Shown here in pieces: positions 53,000 to 64,000 of a DNA stretch of 64,000 bases. Under the pieces are notes generated by a model. It searched no databases. It had not been told where the DNA came from and was given only the letters and a program-made list of their open reading frames with translations. The stretch's first letter is position 1. Each line of letters begins with the position of its first letter. This stretch comes from Onchocerca volvulus. Its lineage: Eukaryota > Nematoda > Chromadorea > Rhabditida > Onchocercidae. Made by a program: the position numbers and the translations under genes. The stretch covers positions 4,464,001 through 4,528,000 of the forward strand of contig HG738137.1 in assembly GCA_000499405.2 (NCBI GenBank), given 5' to 3'.

Positions 53000-53529
53000 T
53001 TCCTCTTAGGATTCTTGAACTTTATATATTCTTTTAGAAACTGAGACAGATGAAAATATGCCAAGGGAATAATTTGACGGAGTTAGCTGATCAGTATTTA
53101 TTATCCTTATTGAAAAGCTCCTTCATAGTATTGTCACCGAATTGGCTTTTTTAAATAGTCAAATTACATCGACTGCTCTGTTAGCTCCATCACTTTCCAT
53201 TCCTCAGACATCTGAACATGAAACAAGGAAAGGACTTCAAGAAGAGATGAGACATAGTTTGTAAACTTGGTATTTATGAAAACAATATCAGTGGTCAGAT
53301 GTTAAGGCATACAATTCTAAAAAATGAAATTCTGAAGGTTATCAAATATTCAGAAACTAAATTAACTCTTAAAGACTGGAACATAATACTTTTAAACTCT
53401 TCCTTTAATTCGAACGAAACTGTAAATCGAACTTAATGGCTTATGCGCGGTTAACTTCTAATATTCTTAATGTGCGATGTGAAGTACTTCAGGTCAAGTT
53501 TCGTAAATGGTTCAAAGTAATATACAGAG
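53000..53529. other. Region upstream of SCAPER
   Basis: 530 bases. Contains open stretches on both strands near 53035-53265 (see findings), and possible leader acceptors just before the SCAPER ATG (TATACAG ending at 53527). Nothing is called with confidence. Confidence 0.4.
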
Positions 53530-55631
53530 ATGTCGAAGAACAACTCATATTTAGCGCCTAAACAGGTCTATTCCAAAGCAGTTTATGAGGAGCCTTCATC
53601 AGTATCTGAAAAAAAAATTAATGGCAATCGAGAAAAAGCCAAGCAATGGACATACTACATTGAAACACTTAACCGAACCATTGACTGTATCTACGAAATA
53701 TGTCACAAAGAGCAAACCGTTAATGGATGCAAAGTTGTAATTTCTTGTTGTTAGTTGAATTTATTAAAAAACGGGTGTTAATTACTGCTCAGTTAAAGAT
53801 TTATACTAAGTGACAAACTCTCACTGAAAGGTCACAAGCTTGAGACGCTCAATTAAAATTAATAGATCTGCTTAATTTTACTTACTTTCCTTGGAAAAAA
53901 TAAAAACTGTGGAATACTTGAGAATAGCGTTGATAAGGTTTTAAATTGTTGGTTTTATATTTCCATGTAATGTATGTAATTTCCATTCAGGAAGTGTTAA
54001 TGTATCTTTCGAATTCTGTCCGTGACTTCGAGTCACTCATCAAAACAATTGAACTGGAAGTTGCTTGGGATGAAAAAAGCAGCAGGTGCGCATTCTTTAC
54101 GATTTATATTTTTAGTATACGCAAATTCATGTTTGATGATCTATTGACAATTATGATTTGCAAATTTCTTTATTCATCTTATAGACGCCATGCAGTAGCT
54201 TGGGAAATTCGAAAAGCAATATCGCCATCTGGAAAACCAATCGTTGAAGGACCAAATAAGGATGCTGACACCCTCATTAATATGCTTAAACTGTAAATCT
54301 TCGGTTTTCTTCTTTAATTTTACAATTTCTTTATTTGGAAAAAAGGCTCTCGGCTTCATAGTCTCGTCAGAAGGGATTATAGTTGTGAGGTTTTTTTCGA
54401 ATTGTAATAAATGTTTCAGACTAAAAGTCCAAAGCAGTATTTTCTCTTCCATGCTTGAATGGTAGATCAGAACAAGGACTGGGAATTACCTCAATAATGA
54501 ATAATCTAGTTGCTTCAATTAGTAATAATATCATACCTTATAACTTTATTAATACAATCAAAGTCTAAGAATAGAAAAATAAGTTAGGAGGAAAAGTTCC
54601 ATAGGAACTTTTTCGGCAATATTTCTACAAAAAATAAAAATCAATCAAAGAAATTGAAAACTAACCTTCGTACGAAAATAAAAGATTATATTCCTTCTGT
54701 GTTGTTTAGTATTGTTCGTTATATCTATTATACTTTTTTTTTAGTTCTCCATCTGTGTTCTTATGGTTGGAAAAACCATTTAGTAATTCTTGTAATTTCT
54801 AGGCAGTGGTTTTATTTCAGTCTTCCGAAATCAATTTATTTTTTTAAAACTTTCAGAACATCAGTCTGTAACATGTTTTAACTTATGCAGGTACCACTTA
54901 CGGTGATTGTTTGAATGTCTTATTAATCTGAAATATTTCTTAAATATTGATTCCATTTATTATTTCTTTTCAGCAACTTTTAATAAGCAACTAAATTGCT
55001 TTATAAATCATCACATTTGCGAAACACTTCTTATTGCTAAAGTTTTTGTGATAGCTTTAAAATTAGAGATTTAACTTTGGTTCATTTTGGTGCCAGCAAA
55101 ATATGAACAGAGTACAACTTAAGTGTTTAGAGAATTTGCTTTTTGTCTTAAGGAATCTTAAAATTCAGTGCTACTTAAATTATCTGAGTGAGAATAGGAA
55201 TCAACTTGAGAAGAATAAAGTAGAAGCAGTATTTATAAGTTGAAATTTACACTTGCCTTTAAGTTTGGAAATTCGGCTGAATTTTGGTCGGTTACTCCGA
55301 ATTTTCGCAAGGAATGGTGTTGAAATTTTTGTGTTTTTTAACATTCAAATAATTTTTCAGTAAGAATTCTTCGTTATTTAATAATATTAATTTTTTATAA
55401 CCACATTATATGTTATTTTAGTGTTTTGGAACTTAACAGTGCAATCATGTTAAGAAAGAGCCAATTTTTCGGATGAGTTTCCTTGAAATATATTTGAAGA
55501 ATTGTTCATATTAAGAATCCTTAATCAGGAAGCAATTTTTCCTATAACAGTAATTGTCACCTTTCGAATAAAATCTATTCTTCTTTTCTTTGTCATTTAT
55601 TTCTCTTTTTGCAGTTACCGAATAACATATC

Positions 55632-55672
<41 letters not shown>

Positions 55673-55687
55673 TTTCCAAAAAAAATA

Positions 55688-55723
<36 letters not shown>

Positions 55724-58700
55724 AAGCTAATTCGTCGATTTCTTTTGATTCTTGCAATTCTTTTTTTTGTGCAACAGAATTTTCGAGTACTTATAACTGA
55801 ATCCCATAAAATAGACCGATCGATAATTTATTTGTGATAGAATATCATATAGTTGAAGTACAAATCTGAACTGGAGTTGTACATGAGCTTAACAGTTAGG
55901 GTTTGACTGTTTGAAATGGGATTAAGATATTTTTGTTGGAGAAAGTTCAAATAAGAGAGGAATGAATTGGTCCTTAATCTAGGTATGTTTTCACAATGAT
56001 GATATGATCTTAATATTTTATTAGTTCTCTAAGATTGCTTTGCAGAAGGTTTTGTGAATTTGCAGGCGAAGGTCAATATAAAATATATCAGATTTGACCA
56101 GTTTCTTTTGTGATTCATACTTTGATCATTTTTGCGCCATTTTTTCTTTTTTTTAGACGTGGCTAATAGTTGCCATTTTTCTTTATCATCTTTATATTGT
56201 GATACTTGTAGGGAATTTTTTGAGACATTAGAAAACTTTCTGAATCTCTCATTGTTTATTTGGCCATAGACAACTGACTCCACTACTGACATTTTAAACG
56301 CACTTCATATCTTGAAAACATTCTATCCATTCTGCAGTATATTTGATATCTTTTAATATGCAATGTGAAACTACTAGTTTGGTTGGAGATGTATGCATGA
56401 ACATCTATTAATTTATCATTTGATTGAATTTGTTGTATGTGATGCTTTGTTGCAAGTAGTACATTAATATTCTGGAATTTTATTTTGAAAGTCTTCATTT
56501 TTTAGCATCTCGTATTTTCTTTATAAAGGAATTTATATCACTTTATTATTTGAAAACGTAATCTAATTATCGGTCGCGAACTATTTTGTACATATGTTTT
56601 GTTTAGCTTTTATGCAGTAACATTTCATGTACATATATTATGGAATGTATCTGATTACAGATCGCCAATTGTTGTGCATGAAGTTGTACAGAGTGCGGAA
56701 AAAAAACTGAACGCCAAGTTAGCGCAATCAGTACCATCTTTGATTTCGTCACCCGCAGCAACACTACAGCACAATGAAATATTATTGGATAAAGAGAATC
56801 AAAAGAAGAGAATGGAAATGAGCAAGTTTTACTCTTTTTTCTTCCTTTCATTTTTTTTCTTTATTGTAGTCGTATTATTTCACTACCAATAAATTTGATA
56901 ATCGAAACATTGATTCTTTTATTGTTTCATTAATTTTCTGATTGTGCTTTTTGAAAATTGAAGCCAAACAATAATCTAATTAAGCAAAATGAAATGATGT
57001 CTATCGTAATGAACTTAGTTCGCTATATATAGTTATGTTCGATAAATATTCGCATTGTGTCTATATGGCACTGTATACTTAATGGTCTCAATGACGGCTT
57101 TATAGATATTAAATTTTCTGTTCTTTTGCCTATTCTTCTGTTTGTTAATATTAATTACTCAAGAAAAAGCTCAATTATAGTAATATCATTGTTGTGCATG
57201 ATCCTGTTTGAACATGTCTTTAAAAATTCAAACCAAGTATTTCGGTTTTTAAAAGTTTTACGGATTTATCAAAAACTCATGGGAAATATGCATTTTTACT
57301 GCGGAAACTATTGATTTATACTGATTAAAGGTTATTTTTAAATTTACAAATAGATTCCTGAAAATCGAGAATTTATTTAAGACAATATTAGGACAGTATT
57401 TTTTGTAGAGGAAAATCAGAATGATGATGGATGGCGTTTGGTAACAACTCGACATAGGCGACGGAAGAGTACTGAAGCCAATTCTGTTCTGGCTAACAAT
57501 AAAGAAGAAAATCATATTCGTGTTGCAGTGACGGTACTTATTTTAAATTTGAAATTCGAATTCAATTTTAATATTGAATCGAAATTCTTATGCATTCAGT
57601 TGATAAAAAATATAACTTAATTGTTGACATTTTTATGTACAAACGCAGGCGTCTCCAAAAAGGAATGTTTATGAGCGTTTAACAAATGGCGTCCTTCGAT
57701 CCCCAAATTTGTCGGCTCGTACGTCAACTCTTTCTGAATCAAGTGGACGGGGCTTAATGTATCCTCGATGTGCAATGGATCTACCACAAACGAAAGTGAG
57801 TTATGAACTTTTACCAAATCTTTGATCAAAATTCAATTAAATAGTATGAAAATTTGTTTTGTCCTTCTGATATATTTGAGTACTTATTTTAAATTTTATT
57901 CTTACAGTGTCATGGTTGTTCTTTTACAGATAAAATAAAATGAATTAGAAAATGAGGAATATATTGGGAAGTAGGCTTATCTTAGGCATCTATGGCAAAA
58001 GTGGCTTATTGTCGGCAGTTATTGTGGAAGAAACATCAATCAGATTTGGCGAAGAAGATGGAACGAAGACGTCGTCGAGATTTACAGAGTGCTCGCAAAG
58101 CCAATTCTGTTCCTGCTCTTTCAGCAATTAATTTTGCTGATCCAGATGCCGTTTCACGTAGTGCTGCAGCCTTTAAAAATAGAAAGGTATTTATAATGTT
58201 TCATTCTGAACGTGAATATTCATGTGATCGATTGAACTGATTAGTTAGATGTTAGCGAAGTGAATCGATAATTTTACGCATTATCTATTTAAGGCTCATT
58301 TTTAGCTATAAAAATATTATTATGAATTTTTTGTTTCTTTTTAAAACCAATTTTGCAGAAAGTATTGAAAAAGGATGGGATTATTGGAATAGTGAAGGAG
58401 CGAAGTATGCCGGCAAATTTTGAGCGCATAGAAGTAGGTGGTATAATGTTACTTCTCTTTATTGCTATGATGATAATGTTTGTGATTTGTCCTGCATTTC
58501 TCGATAAATTCTCTGATAATCTTGCATTCTTGAATAAATTTCCCCGATTTTGTAGGAATTACCGTCGGAAAACGACGAAGATCGTGAGAATATTCCTTCT
58601 GGTTTGGAGGAATCGATTGTTATACATTCCAGTTCAGATTACTTTACTCATAGCAGGTAGTTCAAAAAATTATAATGAAATTTATTTTATTATATTAAAA

Positions 58701-61700
58701 AATTTCTTATATCAAAACAAGGATTTCGTTGAAGATCTGAACCACCCTTATCCGAATTAGTGCTGCCGGATGGTATAGATGCAGATGATGCTTGGAAAGC
58801 AATGACGGAAGAGGAGGAATCACTGGTACAAGAAGAAGAAAGTTTAAAAAAAGAAATCGAAGAGGTTTACTGATAAATTATGTGCAAAATCATTCAGAAC
58901 TATTAATGGTTTTTGCCATTTTATATCTTTCTTATTTCGATTCAGAACATTTTGTTTACTAATTAAATTCAATAGGTTAAAAGTTACTATCACAGGAGGA
59001 AAGTATTTCTGTTGATGATGAGTTGGAACGAAAAGTGGCTGCTGAAGATGTGGTTTTGGAGCAATTGGAAATTGAGGTAACTAAAAAAACACACTGTTAA
59101 CTTCACCTAGTTGCTTTTATCTTGTTTTTGATGCATTCGTAATCAGTCCAGATCTTCCTATGTGGTAATTGTATTGTAGTAAGCAGAGAAATTCGTTTTC
59201 TTACTTGTTTTCTCTAATGAAGATGAGGGACTACTTATTTACGGTGATTTACTTGTAAGCTTCCAAAAAGACTTTGTTTTTATAGCACGTTTATATGCAG
59301 AAAACATTTTTAGCATAAATGTGAGGAAACTGTTGATGCAGAGTTATGCAGCAACAAAAAAGCCCCAGTAACATGGCAAGATGTCGTCAACAATTGGAAA
59401 CGTTTGTTTTTATTTTTTTAGATTTTTGCTACATTTCTTTTTATTGTATGTTTGTTTGTTTTTATTCAGTCATTCTGTGCTTGATTCAATTTGCAGAGGA
59501 AATGGAGGAATATGCATCAGTAAGCTGGAGTGAAATCGTGGAAAGAGAAATTACTCGTTATCGTAAACCGGGAGAATTTGCTGAAAGGCATGAAAAGTTA
59601 TCTTCACCGAGCAGGAAAAGGTAAATCAATATTTCTGTTAAAAATCATTAAATTTCGAAGCACATTTTATTTATTTACTAATTGTTTTAATTTTGGGTTC
59701 TATATTTTGGATCCTTATAATTTTATTTAAAGAAATACTGAAAATGCCACAAAACGACACCAGGAACGACAACGAAGAGCTGAAGAATTACGCCAGATGT
59801 TACAGAAAGAGAAAGCTCAACGACTGAAAGAGTTATCCAATAAGGTTGATTCATATTTTAATAAAAATGGTACAGTTTGTTATAAATCAGAAGAAGATCC
59901 CTAAATTATCAAAAAAAATATTATGAAAAATTTTCTCCTATCAGTGTTATAGGTGGAAGAAGTGCGGCGAAAGCGGGCTGAATTGGATGAGCGGAAACTT
60001 GAGCATTTACAGATGCGAATGGCAAAAGCTGAAGAAAATCGTCAAAAAAGTATTGAGGGAATAGTGAAAAAGGCGCGAGATGATGACGTCAAGGTTGGAT
60101 AATATTTTAAGAAATTCTAAACTTTGGGAAAGAAACCTTAAATTTAGAATTTCTGCAATTTCCGCTATTTTATACGACTTGGTATTATTTATTTGCTGAA
60201 AGATTTTAATTATTATTGTAATTGAATACTTTAAAATTGTTGTGATGTTAGGAATTTTTTTAGTAGTGAGCAAAAGCTGTGAGAACCAACTTCTCTGGAA
60301 TAAACTGAGGGTATAAATTTTTTAAATAATTTTAAAATATGGAGAAATATTAACGGCATGCTTTTTGCAGGTTATGGAAGTCCAGTTCATCAACACAATA
60401 GAAGCAGATAACATGCGACATGATGTTATGGTTCGTAATCAGGAATGGGAACAAAGAGCACAAACAATTGCGAATGAACGAGCTCGAAAAAACGAAGAAA
60501 AAGCTGCTAAAGAAGCGGCAGTTGAAGAACGCCGAAAAATCGCGGAAAATGTAATATTTTTCTTCCATTATTTAAATTTTTTAAAATCCAATCGCGTATT
60601 AGAATGACAAAACGATAGAACACGAAAATAGAAAATCATCGGACATCATCGCATTATATATGCGTCCGATGATTTTTTGTATAGAATTTCGATCATTTTA
60701 GCAACGAATAGAGAAAACACGAGAAAAATTCGAGAAGAAAGAGCTGCTTGAAGCACAACGTAACGAACAGGAGAAGGAAAGAAGTGAAGCGGCTCGAGAA
60801 AGAAATAAGTAATATTTTCTGTACAAAAATATTTCTCTTCTATCTAATTTGAAATTTGCCTACATTTTTTTAAATTATTAATTCATGATTGCATCAATTC
60901 CGATTATGTTACAGGCAGTTGAATGAACGCGTCGCAGAAAAGAAGGCAACGGAAGCTGTTGAAAGTGAGGAATTAATGAAGAAGATTCAGAAAAAGGTTA
61001 GAAAAGTGCTAATCTTACTTGAATATAATTGAGTTATTTATTTTTCTCATATGTTTTACATATTAGGGATTATACTTCTACAGTAGATAATAAAAAATGA
61101 AGTCGGACAAACAAGCAGCAAAAAAATTTCAGAAAGTTCCACCATTTTTCAGCAGGAAGAAACACGCCGTCGTTATGAAAATACTTTGATACAAGTAAAA
61201 CATCGTGCTGGTGAATTAAGTAGTCCGAGACCGATGGAATCAATAGTTTTTTTGGCCGACTTTAGCCAAATTCCTTCGGAAACTCCTTATGCTTCAACAC
61301 TCGAAAATGTAATTGGTGGTGGAACTTCGAAGAAATGCAAACTTTGTGATAGTCCAGTCAGCTCTTCATTTTTTTCGGGAAAATTTTAATATATTCCATG
61401 AAAGTTTTGATAGAAATATGTATGAGAGACGCGCGTAGCTATGTCAGTCCATTGTTTAAAAGAATAAAGAGTATCCCTTGTCTCTTTATTTATAGATTTC
61501 CTAATAGAAAAGATTTTCTGGATTCATTTTTAGGATTGAGTAGAGTACGCAGAGGTGCTTAATTAAGTTCACTATTCGGTAGTTATTGACATATACGTTT
61601 AAATTTATATTGCAATTTATAAGCTAGACTTCTGTGCATCTCAGTATTTTAGTTGGATAGTGACTTTTTCACTATGGCACATTTCCTTAGCGCTTCTCAT

Positions 61701-63630
61701 CTATCGAAGGCAAATATTGACATCGGAAAACTAACTTACGACTGTTTGGTAAGCGTTTTTATGCAAATTTTTCGGATTTTTTTGTGGACACTTCTCAATA
61801 TATAAAAGATTTCTGTGAATATAAATGTAATTTCGCTTGCTGTAAATAAACTTTTGAAGATAGAAATTTTAAATGTGAATAGAATAAAATTTAATTATTT
61901 AATCATTTTTCAGAAAACACAGATTGATCAGAATGTCGAAGATGTTAGTATTGAGGCAACCAGGCAGTTATCTTTAGAAGGCGAAAGTGAAATTTCGAAA
62001 CAAAGTACGAGTGCCAAGAAGCGTCGAACACGTCTTCGACAGAAGATTCAGGCAAGGTAAAAGACAAATTATAATTAGCTCCAAGTTTTTTTTGTTAGAT
62101 CAAGTTTTGAACTAGATTTTTATGCTTAATTTGCAGAGCCAAAGAATATGAAAGCATAATTGGACAAAGTGATTTAGCTGAATTTTATCGAACTCCGCTT
62201 GCAAAGACAAGGTACTTATTTTTCAATTTCTAAAAAAAAAAATGATGTGTTTATTTTAGTTTCTAAATTATGTAATTAAATTGCAGTCACACAAACCGTT
62301 TATATTTCCAAAATGAATTAAAATATTAATGATTTTAGTATTGATCGACCTCTTCGGGATATCGCCAAAATATTGAAAACAACTTTGGGAGATAGCGTAA
62401 TTAAGGATTGTTGCAATGGTTTGGTGAAGGAGTCATTTCAGTGTAAAGTTTATGTAAACGCTGATTTACACATTCTTGAAAGATCGTTGTCCGAAATTCT
62501 GCGAGCGTTGCGAACATCCGACATAGTATGTTTCTTGATTTTTGTTTTAGGATGTTGAGATGTATTGGGATTAGTTTAATCAAGTTTTTTCTGATTGATC
62601 TTCACGAAAATTTAATTGCAATGATTTTTTCATATTCTGGTCTCTTCAATTTCAGCCGGAAAAACGTGAAATGCTCTTGAAAGCAATAGTGCAGAATGAT
62701 TTTATAGATATTTTGACGACATTGATATCCTGTGCAACTAATGGCAGCACAGTTATACCTTCCAGGTTGCAATTTACGATCATTCTAATTATAAGATTTT
62801 GCTTATACTATCGCTAGATGAAGCACAGTGCATTAGCTAAGAGAATCAATTTTTAATGGAATGAGTAAACGTTTTAATATTCTTAATCCTCTACCGGCCT
62901 ATTTGTCAATAGAATTACTTTTTTTGAGAGAGTTTTCTTTTAGAACCAAGAAAGAGTTGGGTGATGTCACAACTTGTCATTTCTAGTTCTTTTTGTTCGG
63001 TTTCAGGTTGATTTTACGGTAGCGCTATGTTTGTAGGTTTGAATACTTTCTAAATTCATGCCGTTATTGTTTTTATTGGTTTATAACTTGCAGAACGTAC
63101 TGTAAAGCTTTGTCTATTCTTGGAGAGCTTGGCAATATCAATAAATTTATTGTTTCAAAGTTTTTTTTCTCCAATCGCATTTTTGCACTGTTAGATGCAT
63201 ATTGCATCAAATCTAAGGTAGATTATTTATAAATTATTTATCTTTATATATGCTAGTAGCTATAATTATGCTTTATTTTTTTTTTTTATCTATTGTATTA
63301 ATGCTATATGCTAGCCAAATAAGTATGCTTAAAAAATCTAAACTCGATTCAGAACCAGTAAGCAATATTTTTAAGAAAATAAGCTGATTGTAAGCTGTAT
63401 TTTAACGTGATTTTTGTTTTTCAGATGATGATTTGGCAATTTTTAAAAGAATCCTCGCACATATCGATTAGTGATAGATTTCATCGACTTTTAATTGAAT
63501 CTGTTATGTTATGCTCGACATTTTTATCTATTATAAGCGCTTTGTATCCAAAAATTAAGAAAACAATTTCAAGCATTACAACCGTATTTGGTATCACAGA
63601 CGACGAAATATACATAAAATTGCTGTTGAG
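53530..63630 (+). CDS. SCAPER homologue (S-phase cyclin A-associated protein in the ER), 3' end outside the window
   Basis: Large coiled-coil protein; the human homologue associates with the ER and binds cyclin A2, and its loss causes a developmental/retinal disorder. I trace 26 exons (about 1135 residues): 53530-53733, 53991-54085, 54185-54292, 56661-56821, 57409-57533, 57649-57795, 57986-58186, 58359-58433, 58556-58656, 58735-58864, 58996-59076, 59314-59401, 59497-59620, 59733-59844, 59953-60093, 60371-60550, 60702-60808, 60915-60996, 61153-61356, 61653-61748, 61914-62056, 62137-62211, 62339-62525, 62656-62765, 63094-63217, 63425-63630. Hallmarks are the N-terminal KEVLMYLSNSVRDFESLI-type block, RHEKLSSPSRKR, a long E/K/R coiled coil (about residues 500-760), a matrin-type zinc finger (C816, C819, H832, H838) and RAKEYESIIGQ. 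The frame is open through every junction if one GC-AG intron is allowed. The human protein has some 400 further residues, so the gene continues past the window; an unspliced read-through would stop at 63682. Confidence 0.9.
54293..56660 (+). other. SCAPER intron 3 (2.4 kb)
   Basis: Non-coding. Contains two long T tracts around 55634-55722 that create a spurious phenylalanine-rich frame. No nested gene was seen on either strand. Confidence 0.7.
55634..55722. repeat. Paired long poly-T tracts
   Basis: About 29 and 33 T residues separated by an A-rich 20-base spacer in a SCAPER intron. Confidence 0.9.
60632..60676. repeat. Inverted repeat in a SCAPER intron
   Basis: A perfect 13-bp stem (60632-60644 with 60664-60676) encloses a 19-base segment that can form a further GCAT/ATGC pair. 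It sits in the 151-base intron between the sixteenth and seventeenth exons. Confidence 0.7.
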
Positions 63631-64000
63631 GTTTTGTTTTCATGCGGTTCTTAATTCCTCTGAATTTTTTTGTTATGCTTAAATCCTGTTAAAAAAATTT
63701 TATAAATTGTCACATAACAAGAAATTTTTTTCATCCAAGTATAACTTAGATTTTTTTGTCATTGCATTCGATTAACATGGAGTTATTTAATACACAGAAC
63801 CATTACGACAATAGCACTCTTAGATATTTTAACTCAAAATTTCAGTATTGACTAAATAGATATGTAGTTAAATATGTATTTCATCAGTACGCAGTCCAAA
63901 ACAGTGACAGAAAAAATTTTATTAATTTCGACAAGTTTTTAGTCAAGAAGTCCAGTTTATTAGCAGCTTGTATTTCAGCTTATTAATACTTTAATTTATA

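Noticed and set aside
55502..55837. Phenylalanine-rich plus-strand frame
   Set aside because: Made by two poly-T tracts inside a SCAPER intron.
1..64000. Mobile elements, CRISPR, tRNA or rRNA genes
   Set aside because: No reverse transcriptase, transposase, terminal repeats, cloverleaf or rRNA signature was seen on either strand.

Overview
The window is nuclear DNA from a nematode. The base composition is strongly AT-rich. Genes have many short exons with TTTCAG-type acceptors. Eight of the nine conserved genes have an AG a few to about thirty bases before the start codon, as expected for spliced-leader trans-splicing. The high A+T content, long introns and loose gene spacing fit a filarial or other spirurid (clade III) species better than Caenorhabditis, but that placement is inference. 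I rebuilt the exons by hand from reading frames, GT/AG sites and protein-family alignment from memory. For seven genes the exon lengths sum to a clean open frame, and the SCAPER frame is clean up to the window edge. The unc-55 model has one unresolved junction.

Layout, left to right. Bases 1-8141 are mostly intergenic and upstream of unc-55; they hold a possible small two-exon minus-strand gene at 4000-4427 and a hairpin near 1319. Bases 8142-15572 (+) encode a COUP-TF/NR2F nuclear receptor (unc-55 type). A 4.3 kb intergenic block follows, with a 31-bp minisatellite. A plus-strand run comes next: a small calponin/transgelin protein (19889-21752), golgin-84 (22837-27282), VTA1 (27951-29636) and the RalBP1-type RhoGAP (30494-40860). 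The sixth intron of RalBP1 is 5.8 kb and contains a complete 11-exon leucine-rich-repeat membrane protein gene on the opposite strand (32749-36766). Polyprenyl diphosphate synthase coq-1 (42013-44284, -) lies head to head with a DPP8/9-type dipeptidyl peptidase, dpf-3 (45359-51804, +). A candidate small minus-strand gene lies at 52703-52999. The SCAPER homologue (53530 to beyond 63630, +) runs off the right edge.

Functionally, golgin-84 (Golgi tether), VTA1 (ESCRT/Vps4 cofactor) and RalBP1 (Ral effector in endocytosis) are neighbouring membrane-traffic genes on one strand, but their gaps of 0.67-0.86 kb make an operon only a possibility. I found no phage, transposon, CRISPR, tRNA or rRNA gene. 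The least ordinary signals are the nested LRR gene, the unannotated small gene at 52.7-53.0 kb, the minisatellite carrying repeated TGACGTAA-like sites, an miRNA-sized hairpin at 1.3 kb, and two places (unc-55 near 12.3 kb, dpf-3 near 45.77 kb) where homology and reading frame disagree.
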